NCBI RefSeq assembly: GCF_014692515.1
Contig: NZ_JACOIK010000019.1
Location: forward strand, 1-64,000
From: Sphingobacterium micropteri
GTDB lineage: Bacteria; Bacteroidota; Bacteroidia; Sphingobacteriales; Sphingobacteriaceae
DNA: 64,000 nucleotides
Direction: 5' to 3'
The translations under genes and the position numbers were made by a program. Every line of letters begins with the position of its first letter. Positions within the stretch are counted from its first letter, which is position 1. The notes under the pieces were generated by a model. That model ran no database searches. It was not told the origin of the DNA and saw only the letters and a list, made by a program, of their open reading frames with translations. This document shows, piece after piece, positions 1 through 8,683 of the stretch.

Positions 1-76
1 GCTGGCTGGAACTGTCATCACTGAAGCGGTCCTTCAGTAAAATCTCTTTCTGTTTTCCTCCTGTTGATTTTGACAT
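1..76 (-). CDS. N-terminus of an unidentified protein, cut by the window edge
   Basis: An ATG at 76-74 opens a frame that stays open to the window edge (25 codons, starting MSKSTGGKQKEILLKDRF). A purine-rich AAGAGGAAAAAG lies directly upstream and could be the ribosome binding site. There is no signal peptide in the visible part and I do not recognise the family. A terminator-like hairpin lies only about 20 bases upstream, which leaves little room for a promoter, so the gene either depends on read-through from the GH95 gene or this start is wrong. The call rests on the start context and an open frame only. Confidence 0.4.
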   Translation of the reverse strand, partial: MSKSTGGKQKEILLKDRFSDDSSSQ

Positions 77-96
77 CTTTTTCCTCTTTTTTACCG

Positions 97-128
97 AAAA
101 AGTGTCAAGCTATTCTAGGAATAGACAC
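97..128 (-). terminator. Rho-independent terminator after the GH95 gene
   Basis: On the minus strand the arms GTGTC and GACAC enclose a second pairing (CTATTC with GAATAG), and the hairpin is followed by TTTTT (complement of 97-101). It lies 4 bases past the GH95 stop and would end the pectin minus-strand operon. Confidence 0.65.
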
Positions 129-131
129 GCT

Positions 132-2615
132 CTACTGCTGATTAACAAACGTATACGTCTCACCGGCCTTCGTACCAAACTCCACTAGCTTTGTCTCTGG
201 AAGTTTAAAACCTTTCAAATTTGCTTTAGCGGATATCATCGGATCTTTGATCGGATGCACCCGATAGAATGGATTCTGGTTTTCTCCCTCTGCGATGTCC
301 ATCATGCGATTACCTTTCAAATTTGTTTCCTGCGCTAAGCGAAGGCGACAGTTTCCGCCTAATGTTGATTTAATGGTCAATGTCTTTAGTTTGCTATCTG
401 CCCAAGTCATGTCAATTTCAAATCCGCCGCGCACTTTCAGACCACTGACGCTGCCATGAGGTAAGGCATCGGGTAAGGCCGGTAGAATGAAAATATTCCC
501 GTCATAAGACTGCACTAGCATTTCCGCGATACCAGACGTACAGCCGAAATTCCCATCAATTTGGAAAGGAGGATGTGCATCCAATAAATTTGGATAAGTA
601 CCGCCGCTCTGCCCTTTATCTCCCACCGGCGGGCTCAGCTGTTCCTGAATGAGTTTATACGTTTGGTTGCCATCCAATAGACGAGCCCACCAGTTCACTT
701 TCCAGCCCATGGACCATCCGGTCGACTTATCGCCACGGTAGATCAATGAATTGACGGCTGCTTCTGTCAAATCTGGGTTGCGGAAAGGCGATATCTGCCC
801 GGCCGGATATAACCCATACAAGTGAGAGATGTGCCGGTGCTGGTCAGTCGTTTTATCTAAATCCTCCAACCATTCTTGTAGCTGCGTATGCTGTCCAATC
901 TGCATAGGAGGCAAACGATCCAATGCAGCTTTAACGGAGTCCGCCAGCGGTGTATCTACAGCTAATATTTTTGCGGCATCGATAAAGTTATGGAACACAT
1001 CAAAGATCAATTGATTATCCATCGTGGTACCGGCTGACACGCCGACACTACCCGGCAGATACGAGTTTTCCGGTGACATCGAGGGGCTGACGACCAGCCA
1101 TTTTCCGGAACGGTCTTCGTGCAGAATATCGAGGTAGAACAGTGCTTTCCCTTTCAGTATAGCATAATGTTTCTGCAAAAAGGATGTTTGTCCGTTGTAC
1201 AGGTAATGCTGCCATAGATGTTGGCTCAGCCAAGCACCTCCCATTGGCCACATGCCGTAATAACCGCCATCCACAACGCCAGTAATACGCCATAGATCCG
1301 TATTATGGTGCATGTTCCATCCACGGGCGTGATACATTTCCCGCGCGCTTTCCTGCCCGGTGAGCGAAAGATCTTCCAGCATAGAAAATAATGGTTCGTG
1401 CATTTCGGAGAGGTTTGTCACTTCGGCAGGCCAGTAATTCATCTCGGTGTTGATGTTGACCGTATACTTACTGTCCCATGGCGGAGATAGCTTCTCATTC
1501 CATATACCCTGTAGGTTCGCTGGCTGACCACCGGGCTGCGAGGAGCTGATCAGCAGGTATCGCCCAAATTGAAAATACAAAGATACTAAAGCCGGGTCGT
1601 GTGCGGTTGCAAACTCTTGTACGCGTACATCGGTTGTCTTATTAGCCTGTGCCGAGGTACCCAGATCGAGATGGACACGGTTAAAAAAGCTTTGGTATTT
1701 TTTGCTGTGGTTAGCCAGTGCCTTATCGTACTTTACGCGTAATGCCTTGTCCAATATGGTTTGTGCCCGTTTGGACGGATCTCCACTTAAATCGTTATAC
1801 CGGTTGAAATTGGTGCCGATAGAAATATACAAAATCACCTCGTCCGCATCTTTGACATCAAAACTATTCCCGTTTACAATCAGCTGTCCTCCTTTTAGGA
1901 CCGGACGCACCATACCCTCAAAGTTTACTTTCCCTGTTTTGCTATCCACTGATCCACTGGTGCCCGAAAGGTTCAACTGTTTTTCTGTTGCGGTTAGCGC
2001 GTGTACTTTATGAGGAGTGCTGAGCCCGATGGAAAACGAAAGGGCATTTTTCTTGGAGGAAGTTAAGCGAACGATGATAACATCGTCCGTAAAGGAAGCA
2101 AACACTTCTCGATTATATTGAACACCGTCCACCTTATACGATGTGCGTGCTACCGCATCTTGAATATCGAGCTCGCGATAGAAATCTCGGAATGTGTCGT
2201 GTCCTGGAAAATTTAGCCAAAGACTTCCAAAGGTCTGATAGGGCATCCCATAATCTAAACCATCGGGTGCTTGTCGTGGGAAGGTCGCATTCGAAAGATC
2301 CTGTGCTTCCTTGGCTTTACCTTCTGCCAGCAGTTTTCGGATCGCTACAATCTTGTCATACGTGTTTTTGGGAACGTTATTACCCGGTTCACCCGCCCAT
2401 ATCGTTTCTTCGTTAAGCTGTATTTGCTCCTTCGCTGGATTTCCAAAAACCATGGCACCTAGCCGACTGTTTCCAATCGGCAGGGCTTCGTTCCAATCGG
2501 CAGCAGGTTTATCATATATCAGTTTTAGCTCCTGTTGTGCGTGCAACAGTGTCCACGGAGCGAATAGTACCGTGGCCATCAATAAAATCGTCTTTAGCAT
2601 ATTTTTATTCCTCAT
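132..2615 (-). CDS. GH95 alpha-L-fucosidase or alpha-L-galactosidase
   Basis: An 827-residue exo-glycosidase with a type I signal peptide (ends near LLHAQ, residue 27), so it should be periplasmic. The GH95 catalytic layout is visible. NINTEMNYW at 387-395 carries the two Asn that orient water, SPENS at 514-518 carries the general acid Glu516, and QIDGNFG at 685-691 carries Asp687, matching Asn421/Asn423/Glu566/Asp766 of the Bifidobacterium AfcA enzyme. Length is normal for the family. GH95 members act on alpha-linked L-fucose or on L-galactose, its 6-hydroxy analogue. In a pectin locus with an L-galactonate-dehydrogenase-like gene, L-galactosidase activity is a real alternative. It is the last gene of the operon, 11 bases after the GH28 stop. 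An in-frame ATG at 2600 is an alternative start. Confidence 0.9.
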   Translation of the reverse strand: MRNKNMLKTILLMATVLFAPWTLLHAQQELKLIYDKPAADWNEALPIGNSRLGAMVFGNPAKEQIQLNEETIWAGEPGNNVPKNTYDKIVAIRKLLAEGKAKEAQDLSNATFPRQAPDGLDYGMPYQTFGSLWLNFPGHDTFRDFYRELDIQDAVARTSYKVDGVQYNREVFASFTDDVIIVRLTSSKKNALSFSIGLSTPHKVHALTATEKQLNLSGTSGSVDSKTGKVNFEGMVRPVLKGGQLIVNGNSFDVKDADEVILYISIGTNFNRYNDLSGDPSKRAQTILDKALRVKYDKALANHSKKYQSFFNRVHLDLGTSAQANKTTDVRVQEFATAHDPALVSLYFQFGRYLLISSSQPGGQPANLQGIWNEKLSPPWDSKYTVNINTEMNYWPAEVTNLSEMHEPLFSMLEDLSLTGQESAREMYHARGWNMHHNTDLWRITGVVDGGYYGMWPMGGAWLSQHLWQHYLYNGQTSFLQKHYAILKGKALFYLDILHEDRSGKWLVVSPSMSPENSYLPGSVGVSAGTTMDNQLIFDVFHNFIDAAKILAVDTPLADSVKAALDRLPPMQIGQHTQLQEWLEDLDKTTDQHRHISHLYGLYPAGQISPFRNPDLTEAAVNSLIYRGDKSTGWSMGWKVNWWARLLDGNQTYKLIQEQLSPPVGDKGQSGGTYPNLLDAHPPFQIDGNFGCTSGIAEMLVQSYDGNIFILPALPDALPHGSVSGLKVRGGFEIDMTWADSKLKTLTIKSTLGGNCRLRLAQETNLKGNRMMDIAEGENQNPFYRVHPIKDPMISAKANLKGFKLPETKLVEFGTKAGETYTFVNQQ

Positions 2616-2626
2616 TGTTTCTGTTT

Positions 2627-4288
2627 TTAATTAAGTTGCACCGCTTCTTTATTTGCACCATGATGGAAACTCATACCACTTTTATCAATCGGGGTGTTAT
2701 TAATCACAATATTAGACGAATTAGAACCATGTACTTCAACGGTATGTGGTTGCTTCTTATCGAATTGTAGCCCTTTAAATACAAGGTTTTTTGCACTTTC
2801 GATATACAATAAAGGTGTTTCCGTTTGCGTATTTAGCATCGCATTTTCTATCGTAATATGCTGTGCATCTTTTATTTCAATTCCTTTATTCACGGTCAGG
2901 TTTAAATTCTTCATGTGGATATGTTGTACGGGCATTTCTGGTAGCCCACGAACGAAAACACCTACCTTAGCTCCGTTGCAATGGATGTTTTCGATGAATA
3001 TATTTCTGATTTGTGGGGTCTCTACGGTTACGGGCGGAATCTCCTGGACTTCATTTGCTTCTGGTGGTTTGGTCCAGTAGTACATATCGAAGAAAATGGC
3101 TTCGTCAACAATATTTGACATGTTTATATCACGGATATGAATATTCTCTACGATACCACCGCGACCACGTGTGGTCTTGAAACGTATCCCTTTGTCAGTT
3201 CCCATGAACGTACAATCCTCGACAAAAATATCTCGCGCTCCTCCAGACATCTCGCTGCCTACGACAAATCCTCCGTGGCCTAAATATACTTTATTGCGGC
3301 GAATGATCACTTTCTCTGTAGCAATTCCCCTTTTACGGCCTTCTTCGTCCTTCCCTGATTTGATACAGATTGCATCATCACCCACATCTAAAATACAATC
3401 TTCAACGAGTACGTTGGAGCAGGATTCGATATCGATGCCATCTCCGTTTTGGGCATAGTCGGGATTTTTGATCTTAACATCCCGGATGGTGATATGCTGG
3501 CTCATCAGCGGATGTAGGTTCCATGCCGGCGAGTTCTGTAAGGTAACACCTTCGAGTAATACCTTTTCACATTGGGTTAAAACAAGTAAATTGGGGCGTA
3601 GGTAGTCCTTAATATCTTCAAAATCTGCCAAGGTTTTCCCTTCGCCCAATAAAACGGACCGTTTTTCCACATGGGCCAGCTTCGTTTTAGCGGATGGAAA
3701 CCAAGTTTTACCGTCGTCACTGACCAGTCCGCCGGAGGCAACTTTGTCTCGCCATTCTCTTTCGGTTAATGCAATCTTTCCTACCATGCGCCAGGCGTCA
3801 CCGTTGCCGTCGATTGTACCGCGACCGGTAATAGCGATGTTTTTCAGGTTTTTGCCGCTGATCGGCGATTGATTACGAGCAGATGGTTTACCTTCGTAAT
3901 TTCCCTCTACAATTTGATACTGATCAAAATCTGCCGTGAACTGTAAGAAGGCGTTGTCGTCTAAATGTAGGTTCACGTTGCTCTGTAATTCCAGTGGTCC
4001 GGAAAGCCAGTATCCAGCGGGGATTAAAACGACACCACCGCCGTTTTTGCTCGAGGCGATAAGCGCTTCTTGAATACTGTGGGTATTGAGCGTGTGACCA
4101 TCGCCCTTAGCGCCGAATTGTTGTATGTCGATGGTATCTTTCGGAAATTCCGGTTGTATAACTTGCGGTAGATTGTCCCAATGATAGGGACTTGTGGTGG
4201 ACTGTGCCTGCGCGTGATGGATGCCGCTTAGCATACATAAAACAGTGGCTCTGAGCAAAAAAATCTTCTTTGTGCGGTTAAAAATCAT
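2627..4288 (-). CDS. GH28 polygalacturonase (copy 1)
   Basis: A 553-residue inverting galacturonidase with a type I signal peptide (cut near HAQAQS, residue 29), probably periplasmic and exo-acting on oligogalacturonides. The GH28 signature is complete: NGDGID (281-286, first Asp), GDD (303-305, catalytic pair), GHGG (337-340) and RFK (369-371). The rest is a right-handed beta-helix of repeated short strands, and an N-terminal IQQFGAKGDG box is typical of the family. It sits between CE8 (68-base gap) and GH95. A second GH28 of exactly the same length at 25235-26896 is clearly a paralogue. Exo versus endo mode cannot be settled from sequence. Confidence 0.93.
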   Translation of the reverse strand: MIFNRTKKIFLLRATVLCMLSGIHHAQAQSTTSPYHWDNLPQVIQPEFPKDTIDIQQFGAKGDGHTLNTHSIQEALIASSKNGGGVVLIPAGYWLSGPLELQSNVNLHLDDNAFLQFTADFDQYQIVEGNYEGKPSARNQSPISGKNLKNIAITGRGTIDGNGDAWRMVGKIALTEREWRDKVASGGLVSDDGKTWFPSAKTKLAHVEKRSVLLGEGKTLADFEDIKDYLRPNLLVLTQCEKVLLEGVTLQNSPAWNLHPLMSQHITIRDVKIKNPDYAQNGDGIDIESCSNVLVEDCILDVGDDAICIKSGKDEEGRKRGIATEKVIIRRNKVYLGHGGFVVGSEMSGGARDIFVEDCTFMGTDKGIRFKTTRGRGGIVENIHIRDINMSNIVDEAIFFDMYYWTKPPEANEVQEIPPVTVETPQIRNIFIENIHCNGAKVGVFVRGLPEMPVQHIHMKNLNLTVNKGIEIKDAQHITIENAMLNTQTETPLLYIESAKNLVFKGLQFDKKQPHTVEVHGSNSSNIVINNTPIDKSGMSFHHGANKEAVQLN

Positions 4289-4356
4289 ATTCGTTCTTTA
4301 AAAATTACAGTTCCTATACTGATTGATGAATGTTTTATCTAGGTGTCGTTTACCCA

Positions 4357-5445
4357 TCAATTATCAGCTATTACCAAATTTATATCATCGGCGATAAAGT
4401 TGGGGTGCTTGTCTCCGATTACTTTATCATAACTGAAGTTAGCAGCTTGCTCATCGTTTAGCTGCCTAGACCATGAAACGCGGGTATCTATGCTAGCGCC
4501 TGCACCGGTAGATTTGTATTCGGCATAAAACGCTGTTTTTTCATTATCGGGATTCCCCCAATTATGCCACCCGGGTTGCTGTATGTGCTTATCCATAGCG
4601 CATTCGATGAATATAACCTTTGCATTCGGACGCCAGGGCCTACCGAGGTAGACGGAATTGCTGGCGATCTCCGGGCGGGCCGTAAGGGTACAATGATGAA
4701 ACACATACCCATAAGCCTGCGCTTCGGGAGTAGATGCAGCCGTGATATAACCATTTCGGGTACTCTCCAGCTGGCAATTGTCAAAAAAAGCCGTAGACCC
4801 TCCAAAAATAAAATCGACAGAGCCTTCTATAAAACAATCTTTTAGATATTGATAAGTGCCATTGCCAGCATACCACGTATCCTGATGACCTAAAAATCGG
4901 CAATTCCGAAACGCAGATTGGCTTCCGTTGATGTTAATCGCCAATGCCTGTCCGGCACTTATCCCGGCGGTGTTTTCAAAGGTTATATTTTCGGCCACGA
5001 AGTTATTGCCCTGTACAAAGAATGAGGCAGATCCGCTTGTGCCATACTCCGATCCATCTGGTTTTAGTCGGCTGGCGTAATTGTCATACGTTAAAACGGT
5101 AGTTACTTCGTTTTCTCCGACCACGTATATATAGTCTTTATTCCTCGGCACGGTGACGACCTCTTTATACGTGCCTTTTTTTATATAGATGTAGTAATAT
5201 GCTGTCCTATTATTTGGTGCGGCATTAATCGCGTCTTGCAAGGATGTGAAATCCCCGGTGCCATCTGCCGCGACAACGGCATCTGCGTTGATCGTTTTGT
5301 CCTCTTCTTCTATCGGCGTAGTTTCATCCGTTGTTTCCGGACTTTTAGAACAGGATATCAAGATAGGATAAACGGCTATTAGTAGGATAGAGCATAGCAT
5401 AGAGATATGCGGCATATAATTTTTTATTTTCGATATGGAGATCAT
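4357..5445 (-). CDS. CE8 pectin methylesterase, surface lipoprotein
   Basis: Removes methyl esters from homogalacturonan so that lyases and GH28 can cut. This 362-residue copy has a lipobox ending ILISC (Cys32) and an acidic, Glu/Thr-rich linker (residues 35-50), so it is predicted to be an outer-membrane lipoprotein, unlike the two other CE8 copies here. Catalytic residues are visible: GHQDTWY (Asp189), GSVDFIFG (Asp211) and YLGRPWRP (Arg269). It follows the PL1 gene with a 7-base gap, so the two lipoproteins are probably made together and act on the same surface polymer. Family length is normal. Confidence 0.93.
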   Translation of the reverse strand: MISISKIKNYMPHISMLCSILLIAVYPILISCSKSPETTDETTPIEEEDKTINADAVVAADGTGDFTSLQDAINAAPNNRTAYYYIYIKKGTYKEVVTVPRNKDYIYVVGENEVTTVLTYDNYASRLKPDGSEYGTSGSASFFVQGNNFVAENITFENTAGISAGQALAININGSQSAFRNCRFLGHQDTWYAGNGTYQYLKDCFIEGSVDFIFGGSTAFFDNCQLESTRNGYITAASTPEAQAYGYVFHHCTLTARPEIASNSVYLGRPWRPNAKVIFIECAMDKHIQQPGWHNWGNPDNEKTAFYAEYKSTGAGASIDTRVSWSRQLNDEQAANFSYDKVIGDKHPNFIADDINLVIADN

Positions 5446-5452
5446 ACTGTAT

Positions 5453-6943
5453 TTATTTTCTATTTACGATACTGTTGATGTATACTTCGATATTGTCATA
5501 AGCTGTACTAAGATCACGTCCATTGGCGTTTGGCTTATGAGGATCAAGGTTATGGGCAATCTCCCAATCGTCCGGTATGCCGTCACCATCCGAATCTTTT
5601 GGAGCAGGCTCTGATTTTAGCTCGGGCCAACCCCCTACATCGTTTGGACTGTCGATAATCCCAAACCGGCTATTTTGATCGCCGCTGGAACCATGGACAG
5701 TATATGTTTTATTTCGTACGTCATTTACAATACGGAGATCAACAGCGTCTCTTTTTAAACTAGCTCCGGCGTGCTCCAAAACTTTTTCGTAAGCTTCTTG
5801 CGCCGTATGGGTTTCGATATTGCTTTGATTGTCATGAGGAATATCAATGCGCATCGCCGCTTTATCTGCTGCCGAGACTTCGCCATAGCTGTGATGGAAC
5901 TGATTGTACACACCGTAGGTCCAGTTATCGCTTGTCACTTCCGGTTCGCCCTCGAAATAGTTTCCTGCGATATAATATTTTCCCCATATATCATACATGG
6001 GCTCATTGGGGTTCTTGCTTTTATCAATTGAATAAACCCGTGTCTTTGCGCGTGTGGCAGGACCCGGTTTATAGTAATTATTGACCAGATTGATATGCAT
6101 GCCCTCACCGCCGTAGGCACTGTTGCCGGCCCAATTATAGATCACATTATTTCGATAGTCTACAAGTGAGCGTTTAGCAATATCTGTTCCGCCACGTTCT
6201 CCAAAACGAGGATTGCGACTATCGTGATGTGCCAGCAAATTGTGGTGAAAGGTAGCCTTTATCCCACCAAATATGCCCCCATACCCGTGTGCGCCTTTAT
6301 CATGCGCAGAAACCCGCAAACTCTCCGAGATAATGCACCATTGCATGGTGAAGTTTTCATTGCTATAAAAAGATACACATTCGTCGGTAGACCAGCTCAT
6401 CGAACAATGATCGATAATGATATTTTTTTGTTCGAACCCGCCCAGAGCATCGGCCTCTACATTTTTTTCATCGCCCATTCGGAAGCGCATATAACGTATG
6501 ATAACATTCTCGGTGGAAACGACCACCGGATAATTTTTAATGGTAATACCATCTCCTGGAGCCGTCTGCCCAGCTAGCGTAATATGAGGGTTGCGGATGT
6601 TTAACTGCGATTGTAATTCTATGGTGCCAGAGACCTCGAAAACAATTATTCGTGCTCCCGAAGCGCTTACAGCAGCGCGTAAGCTGCCCAGACCCGCGTC
6701 GTTCAGGTTGGTGACTTTGATAACCTTTCCACCACGGCCACCGGTTACTTTTTGTCCAAAGCCCTCTGCTCCTGGAAAAGCTAATGCTTCTTCCACAACG
6801 GGCGTTGGTACGTTATCGTCGTCACTACCGCCACCGCTACCATCCTCAACCACACCGCTACCTTTGCTACAGAAAGTAAACCCGATTAAGGATAAAATTG
6901 CCAACGGCATAAATAAATTATAATACATTTTTTTTATGTCCAT
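5453..6943 (-). CDS. PL1 pectate lyase, surface lipoprotein
   Basis: Cuts de-esterified homogalacturonan by beta-elimination, giving 4,5-unsaturated oligomers. The 496-residue protein has an SPII signal (FTFC, Cys25) and a Gly/Ser/Asp-rich linker (residues 28-45), then the bacterial PL1 pectate lyase start AFPGAEGFGQ and a beta-helix core (about 55-400) with IIDHCSMSWSTDE, and a C-terminal DSDGDGIPDDWE calcium-binding-like motif common in Bacteroidota pectate lyases. Surface location and position after SusCD suggest it makes the first cuts before import. It starts 92 bases after the glycan-binding protein gene, behind two hairpins that may lower its expression relative to SusCD. Confidence 0.9.
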   Translation of the reverse strand: MDIKKMYYNLFMPLAILSLIGFTFCSKGSGVVEDGSGGGSDDDNVPTPVVEEALAFPGAEGFGQKVTGGRGGKVIKVTNLNDAGLGSLRAAVSASGARIIVFEVSGTIELQSQLNIRNPHITLAGQTAPGDGITIKNYPVVVSTENVIIRYMRFRMGDEKNVEADALGGFEQKNIIIDHCSMSWSTDECVSFYSNENFTMQWCIISESLRVSAHDKGAHGYGGIFGGIKATFHHNLLAHHDSRNPRFGERGGTDIAKRSLVDYRNNVIYNWAGNSAYGGEGMHINLVNNYYKPGPATRAKTRVYSIDKSKNPNEPMYDIWGKYYIAGNYFEGEPEVTSDNWTYGVYNQFHHSYGEVSAADKAAMRIDIPHDNQSNIETHTAQEAYEKVLEHAGASLKRDAVDLRIVNDVRNKTYTVHGSSGDQNSRFGIIDSPNDVGGWPELKSEPAPKDSDGDGIPDDWEIAHNLDPHKPNANGRDLSTAYDNIEVYINSIVNRK

Positions 6944-6963
6944 AAATAAGCTGTTTAGATCTT

Positions 6964-7020
6964 AAACTCGTTATCGAGTTCAAAGAAAATATGCCTACAG
7001 GAAAGCGATTCCCTGTAGGC
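6964..7020 (-). terminator. Tandem hairpins between glycan-binding protein and PL1 genes (partial terminator)
   Basis: The arms GCCTACAGG (6993-7001) and CCTGTAGGC (7012-7020) form a 9-bp stem that on the minus strand is followed by ATATTTTCTTTG. A second stem, AACTCG with CGAGTT (6965-6980), follows. Inside an operon these may act as an attenuator or RNA-stability element separating SusCD plus the binding protein from the enzyme genes. Confidence 0.6.
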
Positions 7021-7035
7021 GCATATATTTGTTTA

Positions 7036-8664
7036 CTACTCAATCCACCGCGGATCGCCAGCTGTTCCACGACCGCCAAACCCGTTGTTTGGTTTAATCC
7101 TAAAATCGCCGGCATCTGGATCGACAAAAAGATCGGTAGCGCTACCGCTGAAAAGCGTAATATCTGCAAATCCACGAGAATCCCTCTCTATTTCAAACTC
7201 ATTCGTCCGATAGCTACCAGCGAAGGATACAGGGAGAGAAAAATCTCCATGGTTATAGCTGGTCGCATTCAGCTTCGCACCGCTGTTTGTACCAGAAATA
7301 ATATTGTTGCCCGCCAACAGTTCTAGCGGTAACCTATTTGTATCAAAACGTAACAACTGGCTCATGGCAGCGTTCTGATTGTAAAACGTACAGTTTTGTA
7401 CAACAATCTTTTTCACTGCTACCCTCACATCCATGAGCTGGGTAGCAAGATCCGTTAGCGTGCTGTTGGTAAACTTGATAGAATCGACAACGGCCTCACT
7501 TCCTCCCACATTCACGACTCCCCAACCGCCATTTTTATGAATTCTGCAATTATCAAACCTGATTTGTCCTACATTGACGGCATTATTCAAGCGTACCACG
7601 CCGTTGCCAAAGCCTTGTATATAACAGTTGGTGAACCAGTAGCCTGTAGCCCGCATACCTGCCTGATCGGAAGTGATGAGGAAAGAGCTTCCGCTAATAG
7701 CATGAAGATCCACATTCTCAAAAATAACCCTACTGTACTGTGTGTCAGATAATTTGAAAGAACTGATTTGCAGTACTGGATTCTTCCCGTTGGCATTCGC
7801 CGTCCCGGTTACGCTGACATTGATAACGCCCGACGGTAATGTTACGGCACCCAGATTATACGGTTGATCTCCCGAGAAATTTAAAATAATCTCTCGTTTC
7901 CCTGCTGCCAGTGCAGCGGCAACCAAGGCCGGGATATCATCTCCTGGAGAGACCGGAATGATCTCGCCTCCAGATATACCGGAGGTTACGAGAACCCGAG
8001 TACCTCTTAAAACATCGTTGTTAAAAATGGAAACCGCATAGAGTTTACCGGGTTGAAGGTCGGTAATGGTAGCAACGCCTGCTGTTTTATGGGAAGCTGT
8101 CAAATCTACCCGTTTTACTTCGGCATCGTCGTTTATCGGATCGGTGATTACAATGTGAGTCACATTGTCGGTCGCCGGCCAGTGCATCGTAATTCGGTCT
8201 AAGGATATATCGGCACCCGAAAACAATTGCTCTGCCATGGTTTTAAAAAACAATTCTACATATCCCGACTCTTGGCCGGTCTCTGTATTGATTCCTTTCA
8301 TGCGTACAGAGTAAGGAGATGTTCCGTCTAAATCCTCGAATATCGTGCGGTACACTACCCGTGTTGGCGTGGTAGAAGGTGCAAAAGGCGTTAAGGTATC
8401 CGCTAGGATTTCTACCGTTTTGACAATTTCGTTAAACTCTAAGCTATCTTTGCTGAACTCAAAAATATATTTGTTGGCAGATACGGTTTGGGTATAGCCG
8501 ATCTCTACATCGGTAGCCCCGATGTTGGTTGTTTCGAAACTTAGCGATCGAAAAAGTCCCGCATAGGAAGGGTCGACATCCCAATCGTTTACTTTCTTCT
8601 CGCAGCTTGACATAGCTAGTGCCGTTGCAACTAGCGTAATCATATTTATTAAAATCTTTCTCAT
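7036..8664 (-). CDS. Surface glycan-binding lipoprotein, FN3-like plus beta-helix (DUF5123/DUF4957 type)
   Basis: A 542-residue lipoprotein (MSSC lipobox, Cys21 from the start used) directly after SusD, the usual place of the surface glycan-binding protein. Residues about 35-240 look like two fibronectin-III-like modules (PYSVRMKG, PGKLYAVSIFNN). From about 250 onward a right-handed beta-helix is suggested by repeated VIFENVDL, RFDNCRI and IKFTNSTL strands, as in the DUF5123/DUF4957 proteins of pectin loci. No lyase or GH28 catalytic motif is present, so binding rather than catalysis is inferred. I chose the ATG at 8664, which has AGGGGAAAC just upstream and starts the signal peptide cleanly. 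A longer frame from 8694 would overlap susD. Confidence 0.75.
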   Translation of the reverse strand: MRKILINMITLVATALAMSSCEKKVNDWDVDPSYAGLFRSLSFETTNIGATDVEIGYTQTVSANKYIFEFSKDSLEFNEIVKTVEILADTLTPFAPSTTPTRVVYRTIFEDLDGTSPYSVRMKGINTETGQESGYVELFFKTMAEQLFSGADISLDRITMHWPATDNVTHIVITDPINDDAEVKRVDLTASHKTAGVATITDLQPGKLYAVSIFNNDVLRGTRVLVTSGISGGEIIPVSPGDDIPALVAAALAAGKREIILNFSGDQPYNLGAVTLPSGVINVSVTGTANANGKNPVLQISSFKLSDTQYSRVIFENVDLHAISGSSFLITSDQAGMRATGYWFTNCYIQGFGNGVVRLNNAVNVGQIRFDNCRIHKNGGWGVVNVGGSEAVVDSIKFTNSTLTDLATQLMDVRVAVKKIVVQNCTFYNQNAAMSQLLRFDTNRLPLELLAGNNIISGTNSGAKLNATSYNHGDFSLPVSFAGSYRTNEFEIERDSRGFADITLFSGSATDLFVDPDAGDFRIKPNNGFGGRGTAGDPRWIE

Positions 8665-8683
8665 GATTGTTTCCCCTAATGCA

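Noticed and set aside
4488..4805. Overlapping reading frames on either strand inside the CE8 gene and many similar ones inside other genes.
   Set aside because: They lack signal peptides or recognisable motifs and lie wholly inside genes with clear catalytic motifs.
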